A DNA stretch of 39,371 bases, from NCBI GenBank assembly GCA_035317605.1, contig DATHGT010000248.1, positions 1 to 39,371 of the forward strand, written 5' to 3'. The translations under genes were made by a program, and so were the position numbers. The DNA comes from DATHGT01 sp035317605. GTDB lineage: Bacteria > Methylomirabilota > Methylomirabilia > Rokubacteriales > CSP1-6. This document shows positions 23,539 through 30,404 of this stretch, piece after piece (the first letter of the stretch is position 1; every line of letters begins with the position of its first letter). The notes under the pieces were generated by a model. The model saw only the letters and a program-made list of their open reading frames with translations, searched no databases and was not told the DNA's origin.

Positions 23539-24651
23539 TCAACCCAGCACGGTTTCCAGCGGCGTCGTCGGCTCGCCGACGGATTCGGCGACCGCGGGGT
23601 GGACGACGCGGCCGCGCCAGACGTTGATGCCGCGGGCCAGGGCGGGATTCTCGCGCGCCGCGAGCGCGGCGCCCTTGTTCGCCACCTCGAGCGCGTAGGG
23701 CAGCGTCGCGTTGGTCAGCGCGAAGGTCGACGTGCGCGGGACCAGCGCCGGCATGTTGGCGACCCCGTAATGCACGACGCCGCCCACGCGATACGTGGGC
23801 TCCATCAGCGTGGTCGGCCGGATCGTCTCCACGCAACCCCCTTGGTCGACGGCGACGTCCACGATCACCGCGCCCTCCTTCATGCGCTCGACCATCGCGC
23901 GGGTGACCAGCCGGGGCGCCCGCGCCCCCGCCACCAGCACCGCGCCGACCAGCAGGTCGGCCCGCTGGGCGGCCTGGCCGATGTTGAACGCGTTCGAGGC
24001 GAGCGTGACCACGCGTCCGCGGAACAGCTCGTCGACGTGGCGCAGGCGATCGAGGTTGACGTCGAGCAGCGAGACGTCGCCGCCGAGGCCGATGGCCGTC
24101 CGCGCCGCGTTGAGCCCGACCGTTCCCGCGCCGAGGATCACCACGTTGCCCGGAGGCACGCCGGGAACGCCGGAGAGCAGGATCCCGCGCCCGCCGTACG
24201 CCTTGCCCAGGTGGTGGGCGCCCTCGAGCACGGCCAGCCGTCCGGCCACCTCGCTCATCGGCGTGAGGAGCGGCAGGCTCCCGTCCGCGCGCTGGACGGT
24301 CTCGTAGGCGATCGCGATCACGTCGGCCTGGCGCAGCGCCGCGGTGAGGGCGGGCACGGCCGCCAGGTGGAGATAGGTGAGGAGGATCTGCCCGCGCCGC
24401 AGCCGCGAGTACTCCTCGGCGATCGGCTCCTTCACCTTGAGGATCATCTCGGAGTTCGACCAGATCTCTTCCCCGGGGCCGAGGCTCGCCCCGACCTTGG
24501 CGTAGTCGTCGTCGCCAATGCTGCTGCCGTTGCCCGCGTCTTGCTCCACGAGCACGCGATGACCGGCCTCGACGAGCGCATGCACGCCCGCCGGCGTCGC
24601 CGCCACCCGCTGCTCGCCCGGCTTGATCTCCTTCGGGACCCCGATGATCAC
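23539..24651 (-). CDS. ald: Alanine dehydrogenase
   Basis: 370 residues, the usual length for NAD-dependent alanine dehydrogenase, which interconverts alanine with pyruvate plus ammonium. Substrate residues are in place: Arg15 (GEQRVAATP), Lys73 (KVKEP) and His94 (TYLHLAA). The NAD-binding loop GAGTVG is at 173-178, followed by the DVNLDRLRHVDE segment. The C-terminus keeps VHYGVANMPALVPRTSTFALTNATLPY. The start is GTG at 24651; TAGGAT lies 6 nt upstream and AGAGG is too close to serve well as a ribosome-binding site, so the transcript may be leaderless. It sits among other nitrogen-releasing enzymes (amidase, deaminase-like protein). Confidence 0.95.
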   Translation of the reverse strand: MIIGVPKEIKPGEQRVAATPAGVHALVEAGHRVLVEQDAGNGSSIGDDDYAKVGASLGPGEEIWSNSEMILKVKEPIAEEYSRLRRGQILLTYLHLAAVPALTAALRQADVIAIAYETVQRADGSLPLLTPMSEVAGRLAVLEGAHHLGKAYGGRGILLSGVPGVPPGNVVILGAGTVGLNAARTAIGLGGDVSLLDVNLDRLRHVDELFRGRVVTLASNAFNIGQAAQRADLLVGAVLVAGARAPRLVTRAMVERMKEGAVIVDVAVDQGGCVETIRPTTLMEPTYRVGGVVHYGVANMPALVPRTSTFALTNATLPYALEVANKGAALAARENPALARGINVWRGRVVHPAVAESVGEPTTPLETVLG

Positions 24652-24657
24652 GCCTCT

Positions 24658-24663
24658 ATCCTA
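24658..24663 (-). promoter_or_regulatory. Candidate -10 element of a leaderless promoter (ald)
   Basis: TAGGAT on the minus strand, exactly 6 nt before the GTG start at 24651. The identical hexamer precedes ggt at 7 nt. Confidence 0.35.
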
Positions 24664-24710
24664 CCCTCCGCGTCGACGCGCGGGAAACGAGCTGTCGCCG
24701 CGTCCGGCGC

Positions 24711-24739
24711 TTGACGTGCGCCACCCGTGAACCTATATT
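24711..24739 (+). promoter_or_regulatory. Near-consensus sigma-70 promoter of the FG-GAP repeat gene
   Basis: TTGACG (24711-24716), 17 bp, TATATT (24734-24739): five of six matches at both hexamers. It is followed by a leader of about 40 bases with GGAGG (24774-24778) before the ATG at 24788. Confidence 0.8.
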
Positions 24740-24787
24740 TCTGTCACCGACCCGTGGTGCTGAGGGCCGGGCTGGAGGTCGACTCCA

Positions 24788-27715
24788 ATGATGGTCACTC
24801 GGTCGTCGCAGTCCACCGCCGCCTGGCGGCGACAGGGCGGGCTCCTCGCGTGTCTCGGCGTCATCGGTTGCCTCGTCATCGCCTTCACCGCGACGATCGC
24901 GGCCGCGGCCATCACCGTCACCATCGTGAAGCCGAGCGCGGGGACCCTGTCCGACGATAACCTACAGGTCGTGGCCGTCGTCCAGTCCGATTTTCAGCTC
25001 TCGACGGTGATCGCCGCCGTCGAGAATCGACAGACGGCGCTGACGTTTTCCAACTCGGCCTACTGCGATTTCAGCTGTCATCCGGGCTGGGCCGGTATCG
25101 TCTCGCTGGCGGGCCTGGCCCGAGGCCAGAAGATCCTGACCGTCACCGCCACCGACGTGTTCGGGGCTTCGGCTCAGGCCACCAGGGGCTTCGTCTTCGA
25201 TAAGCCACCCGTGCTCACGGTCGCCGAACCGTCCGACGAGACGGTCGCCCGACCGACGGTTCACCTCGACATCAGCTGCGCCGACGACGATCCCGCCGGT
25301 TGTGGCGTGATCACGGTGCTCGCGGACGGGACGACTGTCGCCAGCCGGACCGGCCGTATCGACGAAACGATCTCGCTCGCCGCCTTCGAGGGCCGTCAGG
25401 TCGGGTTGCGGATCCGGGCCCAGGACTCGGCCGGTCAGATCACCGAACAGCTGCGCTTCCTCTACGTCGACTCGAGCCCGCGACTCACGGAGGTCGACCG
25501 CGTGCCCGGCCTGATCGTGGACGTGACGGCGGACCGGATCCTGTTCCTCGATCCGCCGCACAACGGCGGCCTCTTGAAAGTCCGCTCGCGCGCCACCGGC
25601 GTCGACGTCACGATCCCGCCGGTCGCGGGGCAGGACCCGCAGTACGGGTTCCTGACCCCGACCGGGGCGATGTTCGTCGCGATGGGCGGCAGCGTCTTGC
25701 AGGCGGGCGTCTACGATTGGAGAGGAAGCGGGTCCCCGATCAACCTGGGTTACCCGAATTCGACGGAGTCCCTGAGGGTCGCGGGTGACTACGCCATCTG
25801 GAGCGGAGAGCACGGCCCGGTCTATACCGGGCAGCCGCCCGTCCTGTTCCGTCGCCATTTGCCGTCCGCGACGAACGTCGAGGTCGCCCTGAACGCCGGA
25901 AACTGGAGAAACGACGTCGCCGAGAATGGCGATGTCGTCTACTGGGAGTCTGTAAATGGCGCCTACAACATCTTTCGCTACCGCGCGGGAATCACCACCC
26001 CCCTCACGACCGATACCCAGTTGTGGAACACCTACGTAGTCACGGACGGCGTGAACGCCGTGTATCGAAAGCACACCCCATGTTGTTCGAATCAAACGTA
26101 CGCGATCACGATGTATGGGGCGTCGGGAGAAGTGACGCTGGCCCCGGCGAGATCTCAGGAGCCCGCGCCGGGACGCGATTATGCGGCTCGGAACGGTTGG
26201 ACTGCGTTCACCCGGTTGAACGGTCAGGCGTTACAGGTCTGGGTCCGCTCTCCGCAGGGCGTGAGCACGCAGCTCTCGTTTTTCGGCTCCTCGAGCCAGA
26301 TCGACGTGGGGCAGACTGGGAGCGGCATCGAGACGAGTTCTGGCGCCATCAGCTCCGACGGCCAGGTCATGTTCGTCAATGTGCCTGGCTTCGCGCCGAG
26401 ACGGTATCTGGCCAGTCCGACTCGCAGCGCGGTGCCTATCGGCTCCGGCTGGGGTCTGAGCTTCTCGCTGAACAATCAATGGTTCATCGGGATGGGCCGT
26501 TCGCTGTTTGCCGTCGATCCGGACGTGCAGCCGTCGACCATGACGGCGGTGGCGTCTTCGCTGAACCCGGCGGTGGTGGGCCAGGCCGTGACGTTCACCG
26601 CGACCGTCAACGTGGTGCCGCCTGCCACCGGCACGCCCACGGGTACGGTGACCTTCTTCGACGGCGCGACCTCCCTCGGCACCCGTATGCTCGCCGCTTC
26701 GCTTCGGGCCACGCTGACGACCAGCGCGCTGGGCGCGGGTGTGCACTCGATCACGGCCCGGTACTCGGGGGATGCGTTCTGGAGTGGCAGCACGTCCTTG
26801 CCGCTCAGCCAGTCCGTCAAGGCCACGGCGGGCGATTTCGACGGCGACGGCAAGACGGATCTAGCCGTCTACCGCAAAGCGACCGGGGAGTGGTTCATCC
26901 AGGGCAGTGCCACCGGCTTCGAGACCGTGACCTTTGGCGCCCCTGCCACCAGTGGTCTCGGCGACATTCCGGTGCCGCGCGACTTCGACGGGGACGGCGA
27001 GACGGATCTGGCCATCTACCGCGAAGCGACCGGGGAGTGGTTCATCCAGGGCAGTGCCACCGGCTCGCGGGCGCTGACCTTCGGAGCCCCGTTGTCGAGC
27101 GGCCTCGGCGACACTCCGGTCCCGGCCGACTTCGACGGAGACGGCAAGGCGGATCCGGCCATCTACCGCAAGGCGACAGGGGAATGGTTCCTCTTCGGAA
27201 GCGCCACGGGCCTCCAGACACGCGTGTTTGGTGCACCGTCCGCGTCCGGGCTGGGCGACGTTCCCGTGCCTGCCGACTTCGATGGCGACGGCAAGACGGA
27301 CCTCGCCATCTACCGTCAGGCGACCGGGGAGTGGTTCATCTTCGGCAGCGCCAGCGGATCCCGAACTGTGACCTTCGGCGCCCCCGCCGCGAGTGGTCTC
27401 GGTGACATTCCGGTGCCTCGCGACTTCGACGGTGACGGCAAGGCTGATCTGGCCATCTACCGACAGACGACCGGGGAGTGGTTGATCTTCGGCAGCGCCA
27501 CCGGGTTCCGGACCCTTACCTTTGGTGCCCCTGCGTCCAGCGGCCTCGGTGACACGCCGGTGCCCGGCGATTTCGACGGCGACGGCTCCGCCGATCTGGC
27601 CATCTACCGAAGGGCGACCGCGGAATGGCTCATCTTCGGCAGCGCTATGGGGTTCCAGACTCGCGTTTTTGGTGCTCCGGCTTCCAGCGGCCTCGGCGAC
27701 ACGCCCCTGCCGTAA
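24788..27715 (+). CDS. Secreted Ig-like/beta-propeller protein with six FG-GAP-type repeats
   Basis: 975 residues. The N-terminal signal/anchor has its hydrophobic core at about 19-43. Two Ig-like modules follow (about 45-125 and 128-220; ITVTIVKPSAGTL and PVLTVAEPSDETVA starts). Residues about 225-575 look like a beta-propeller of WD/TolB type, with recurrent VxxDGxxxVY/W segments. An Ig-like bacterial domain spans about 584-676 (VVGQAVTFTATV...GTVTFFDG...ITARYSGD). The C-terminus has six 49-residue repeats from residue 683, each with a Ca2+-binding DFDGDGxxD loop and an EWFIxGSATG block. Such proteins are surface or secreted and are thought to bind ligands or other cells; no enzyme motif is seen. 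It ends within a repeat without a sorting signal. The middle part is low in GC (one 60-base line counted: about 53%), unlike its surroundings. Confidence 0.85.
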   Translation: MMVTRSSQSTAAWRRQGGLLACLGVIGCLVIAFTATIAAAAITVTIVKPSAGTLSDDNLQVVAVVQSDFQLSTVIAAVENRQTALTFSNSAYCDFSCHPGWAGIVSLAGLARGQKILTVTATDVFGASAQATRGFVFDKPPVLTVAEPSDETVARPTVHLDISCADDDPAGCGVITVLADGTTVASRTGRIDETISLAAFEGRQVGLRIRAQDSAGQITEQLRFLYVDSSPRLTEVDRVPGLIVDVTADRILFLDPPHNGGLLKVRSRATGVDVTIPPVAGQDPQYGFLTPTGAMFVAMGGSVLQAGVYDWRGSGSPINLGYPNSTESLRVAGDYAIWSGEHGPVYTGQPPVLFRRHLPSATNVEVALNAGNWRNDVAENGDVVYWESVNGAYNIFRYRAGITTPLTTDTQLWNTYVVTDGVNAVYRKHTPCCSNQTYAITMYGASGEVTLAPARSQEPAPGRDYAARNGWTAFTRLNGQALQVWVRSPQGVSTQLSFFGSSSQIDVGQTGSGIETSSGAISSDGQVMFVNVPGFAPRRYLASPTRSAVPIGSGWGLSFSLNNQWFIGMGRSLFAVDPDVQPSTMTAVASSLNPAVVGQAVTFTATVNVVPPATGTPTGTVTFFDGATSLGTRMLAASLRATLTTSALGAGVHSITARYSGDAFWSGSTSLPLSQSVKATAGDFDGDGKTDLAVYRKATGEWFIQGSATGFETVTFGAPATSGLGDIPVPRDFDGDGETDLAIYREATGEWFIQGSATGSRALTFGAPLSSGLGDTPVPADFDGDGKADPAIYRKATGEWFLFGSATGLQTRVFGAPSASGLGDVPVPADFDGDGKTDLAIYRQATGEWFIFGSASGSRTVTFGAPAASGLGDIPVPRDFDGDGKADLAIYRQTTGEWLIFGSATGFRTLTFGAPASSGLGDTPVPGDFDGDGSADLAIYRRATAEWLIFGSAMGFQTRVFGAPASSGLGDTPLP
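26834..27715 (+). repeat. Six tandem 147-bp coding repeats (49-residue FG-GAP units)
   Basis: Units start at 26834, 26981, 27128, 27275, 27422 and 27569, each opening with codons for DFDGDG. The sixth unit is one residue short and is cut by the stop codon. Repeats are similar in DNA as well as protein, with the EWF/GSATG/TFGAP blocks nearly identical, so copy number could change by recombination. Confidence 0.9.
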
Positions 27716-27851
27716 GACGTCTCTCGGGTCGTTACGCGCCGCTGGGAATTCGTCACACCCCGCGACGACATCGACGCTCTCAAACGCATGCCGGCGAGGG
27801 TGACCGACGAGGCGCCCGCTGCGGGTCGGCGGTGTCGGCGGTTGCGATCAC

Positions 27852-28481
27852 GTGGCGGAGCCTGACCGCGGTCCCCCCCACGGGGCCCCCAGCCCGCCAC
27901 TTTTGGTGTATCAGACGTTGGACATTGACGGATCAGACGAGGGCCCCGACGCTGGGCGCGTGCACCTGGTCGATGTGCTCGTCGCGCTCGCCCTCATGGG
28001 CCTGCTGTTCTCGGCCACGCTCACCGTTCTGGCCCACGGCCAGCGCGCGTACACGCAGGGGGCGGCGCGGGTGGAGTCGCAGCAGAGCGCGCGGATGGCG
28101 CTGACTCGCATGGCCCGCGAGCTTCGTCAGGCGGGATCGGGCGGTGGATCGTTGCCTCCGATCGCGGTCGCCGAGGCGGCGCGGGTCGTGATCCAGCACG
28201 ATTTCGACGGTGACGGCGTGGCCTCCGGCCGAGGCGAGACCGTGACGTGGCAGCTGTCCGCGGGGGTCTTGCGGCGCAACGCCGGCGCCGGCGCGCAGCC
28301 GATCGTCAACGGCGTGCGCGCGCTGGCGTTCAGCTATCTCGACGCGGACTCGCGCTCGACCACGGTCCCCGCCGCCGTGCGCACGGTGGTCGTCTCGCTC
28401 ACCACCGAGCCCGAGCACCCCGGCGCCGGCGGCGCGACGATCACGAAGCTCACCACCGAGGTCCGACTGCGCAACCGCTGA
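27852..28481 (+). CDS. Degenerate minor type IV prepilin-like protein (PilW/GspJ type)
   Basis: 209 residues from a GTG at 27852; a GTG at 27906 giving 191 residues is equally possible, since neither has a ribosome-binding site. The hydrophobic helix LVDVLVALALMGLLFSATLTVLA (39-61) followed by SARMALTRMARELRQAG is the N-terminal pattern of minor pseudopilins. The mature part has VIQHDFDGDG and VRALAFSYLDAD as in PilW-like proteins. The usual G|FTLxE processing site reads R|VHLVD, so the invariant Gly before the cut and the Glu at +5 are both altered. No other pilus or secretion gene is nearby, so it may be a relic or may work with distant genes. The stretch before residue 35 is unlikely protein and contains a G/C-tract repeat. 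Confidence 0.65.
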   Translation: MAEPDRGPPHGAPSPPLLVYQTLDIDGSDEGPDAGRVHLVDVLVALALMGLLFSATLTVLAHGQRAYTQGAARVESQQSARMALTRMARELRQAGSGGGSLPPIAVAEAARVVIQHDFDGDGVASGRGETVTWQLSAGVLRRNAGAGAQPIVNGVRALAFSYLDADSRSTTVPAAVRTVVVSLTTEPEHPGAGGATITKLTTEVRLRNR

Positions 28482-28637
28482 CCCTGGGAATCCGTCCCAC
28501 CCCAGGGCTCGATCCGCTGCCGTGACCCGTGAGCCTCCCAGAGCCTCCCCACCCGCGGGGTCGGCTCCCCTGGTTCCCCCCACCGGTTGAATGGGGACTG
28601 TGAAACGGTTTTCCTAGAAAAATCGTGCGCTTTTCGC

Positions 28638-28666
28638 TTGACGCAAATTTTTTCACGTCGTACTCT
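28638..28666 (+). promoter_or_regulatory. mraZ (dcw cluster) promoter
   Basis: TTGACG (28638-28643), 17 bp including a T-run, then TACTCT (28661-28666). It lies in an AT-rich island of an otherwise GC-rich intergenic region (28482-28719) and directly before the MraZ operator. Confidence 0.75.
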
Positions 28667-28676
28667 CCCGGCCTAG

Positions 28677-28701
28677 TGGGACGAAGTGGGATGAAGTGGT
28701 G
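28677..28701 (+). promoter_or_regulatory. MraZ operator, three 10-bp-spaced repeats
   Basis: TGGGA (28677), TGGGA (28687) and TGGTG (28697), each separated by exactly 5 bp, match the TGGGN-N5 repeats bound by MraZ upstream of its own gene in several bacteria. The position just downstream of the -10 element fits repression of the cluster by MraZ. Confidence 0.8.
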
Positions 28702-28719
28702 TGGAGGAGCTGAGAGGAC

Positions 28720-29160
28720 ATGTTTCGGGGCCGGTACCAGCACACGATCGATCCGAAGGGCAGGCTCAGCATCCCGGCGAAATTCCGGGATGTTTTGGCC
28801 CAGTTCGACGGCGCCCTGATCGTGGTCCCCAACGACAACTCCATCGAGGTCCACCCGCTCGAGGAATGGGAGCGGCTGGAGGCGCGGATCAACGACAAGT
28901 CGATGTTCGATCCCGACGTGCGGAAGATTGGACGGCTTTACATTTCGCGCGCGAAGGAAGTCGCACTCGACGGCGCCGGCCGTGTCCTGCTGCCCCCCGA
29001 TTCCCGCGAGCAGGGGGGGCTGCAGCGCGACGTGACCCTGCTGGGGCCGGGTCGTCTGTACTTCGAGATCTGGGACCGGGTGCGCTTCGACGAGTACGAG
29101 CGCACCAACGGCGACGGCCTCCCGTCGCTCTTCGAGAAGCTTTCGGCGTTAGGAGTCTAG
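28720..29160 (+). CDS. mraZ: Transcriptional regulator MraZ
   Basis: 146 residues with two SpoVT-AbrB-like MraZ motifs: DPKGRLSIPAKFR at 11-23 and DGAGRVLLPP at about 86-95. It forms a ring that binds the TGGGN repeats in its own promoter and represses the division/cell-wall cluster. It is the first gene of the dcw cluster, as is usual. Start at 28720 has AGAGG close upstream and GGAGGAG about 10 bases upstream. Its stop codon (29158-29160) is in the same frame as the following rsmH coding sequence. Confidence 0.95.
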   Translation: MFRGRYQHTIDPKGRLSIPAKFRDVLAQFDGALIVVPNDNSIEVHPLEEWERLEARINDKSMFDPDVRKIGRLYISRAKEVALDGAGRVLLPPDSREQGGLQRDVTLLGPGRLYFEIWDRVRFDEYERTNGDGLPSLFEKLSALGV

Positions 29161-29181
29161 GCAGTTCACCTTCCGGTCCTC

Positions 29182-30036
29182 GTGGACGAGGTCGCGTGGC
29201 TGTTAGGGCCACGGCGCGAGGGCTGGGTGATCGACGGGACGGTCGGCATGGGTGGACACGCGGAGGTGATCCTGGAACGAAGCGGCGCGGAGGTGCGCCT
29301 GCTCGGCCTGGACGTCGACCCCGTGGCCCTCGATCGCGCCCGCGACCGGCTGGCCCGCTTCGGCGATCGCGCGCGCCTGCGTCGCGCGAGCTTCCGTGAC
29401 CTCGCCGCGGCGGCCTCGGCCGAAGACGTGCGAGAGCCGCGCTCGATCCTCCTCGACCTCGGCGTGTCGTCCTACCAGCTCGACGAGGCGGGCCGGGGCT
29501 TCTCGTTCCTGGTCGACGAGCCCCTGGACATGCGGCTCGATCCCTCGTCGCGGCCCACGGCGGCGGAGCTGGTCAACGAGCTGCCCGAAACGGAGCTGGC
29601 CCGGATCATCTTCGAGTACGGCGACGAGCGCCACGCGCGGCGGATCGCGCGGTCGATCGTCCGTCGCCGCCCGCTCGCGACCACCGGCGACCTCGTGGCC
29701 GCGGTGCGCGGGGCCGTCCCCCGCGCCGCCTGGTCACGCCGGCTGCACGTCGCCACCCGAACGTTTCAGGCGATTCGCATGGCCGTCAACGACGAGCCCG
29801 GAGCGCTCCGCCAGGCGCTCGGGGACGCGCCCGCGCTGCTGGCCGCGGGCGGCCGACTCGGATGCATTGCGTTTCACTCGGGCGAAGATCGCATCGTGAA
29901 GCAGGCGTTCCGGACGCTCGCTCGGCAGGGATTCGCCGAGCTGGAGCCGTCGCCCCTCGTGCCCGGGGACGACGAGGTGCGGGCCAACCCCCGCGCCCGG
30001 AGCGCCAAGCTGCGCGTGCTGGAGCGGCTTTCGTGA
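29182..30036 (+). CDS. rsmH: 16S rRNA (cytosine(1402)-N(4))-methyltransferase RsmH
   Basis: S-adenosylmethionine-dependent methyltransferase acting on C1402 of 16S rRNA. 284 residues from GTG 29182; the family is usually about 300-315. SAM-binding DGTVGMGGHAEVILE is near 14-28, with the family blocks GRGFSFLVDEPLDMRLD and TRTFQAIRMAVNDE, and FHSGEDRIVKQAF near the end. The conserved N-terminal start of the family (H-x-P-V-L-x-x-E-V) is encoded just upstream of this GTG, between 29164 and 29181, where the first codon would be GTT. AGGAG (29151-29155) is correctly spaced for that GTT and not for the GTG. The true start is thus uncertain. It overlaps ftsL by one base. Confidence 0.92.
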   Translation: MDEVAWLLGPRREGWVIDGTVGMGGHAEVILERSGAEVRLLGLDVDPVALDRARDRLARFGDRARLRRASFRDLAAAASAEDVREPRSILLDLGVSSYQLDEAGRGFSFLVDEPLDMRLDPSSRPTAAELVNELPETELARIIFEYGDERHARRIARSIVRRRPLATTGDLVAAVRGAVPRAAWSRRLHVATRTFQAIRMAVNDEPGALRQALGDAPALLAAGGRLGCIAFHSGEDRIVKQAFRTLARQGFAELEPSPLVPGDDEVRANPRARSAKLRVLERLS

Positions 30037-30404
30037 TGAAACCACAGCAGCTGCATCGAGAGATGGATCCGCGGGTTCCCCGGTCCGTGATGCTGGCCCT
30101 GAGCGGCGCGCTGGTGATCGTCGCCTGCGCCCTGGCCGTGGTCGGCCTCCGCATGCAGTCCGTGCACCTGGGCTACCGGCTCGACGCGGTGCGCGCCGAG
30201 CGGGCGGAGCTGAGCATGCTCCTCCGCCAGCTCCAGGTGGAGCTGGCCACCCAGCGTTCACCCGCGCGGATCGAGTCGCGGGCCCGTGATCTGGGACTGA
30301 TCATGCCGACCCGCGAACAGGTGCGCCTGGCCCGCGAGTTCGTGCCCGGCGACAGCGGTGTGGCCGCCGCGCAGCAGGTCCGCGTCGAGGCGTCCTTGCG
30401 GTGA
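30036..30404 (+). CDS. ftsL: Cell division protein FtsL
   Basis: 122 residues, a bitopic membrane protein of the divisome that works with FtsB and FtsQ to activate FtsW/FtsI. A short cytoplasmic N-terminus, one membrane helix (about 18-39), then a coiled coil (about 45-80, with Leu/Arg-rich YRLDAVRAERAELSMLLRQL) and a GLIMPTREQV segment typical of FtsL. Identification relies on size, topology and position between rsmH and ftsI. The start (TGATG) overlaps the rsmH stop, and the stop overlaps the ftsI GTG, so translation is coupled on both sides. Confidence 0.85.
   Translation: MKPQQLHREMDPRVPRSVMLALSGALVIVACALAVVGLRMQSVHLGYRLDAVRAERAELSMLLRQLQVELATQRSPARIESRARDLGLIMPTREQVRLAREFVPGDSGVAAAQQVRVEASLR

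Noticed and set aside
26837..27715. The FG-GAP repeats as a dockerin or EF-hand domain
   Set aside because: Dockerins have two loops with a different helix pattern; here 49-residue units with a beta-rich EWF/GSATG block recur six times, which fits FG-GAP/VCBS-type blades.
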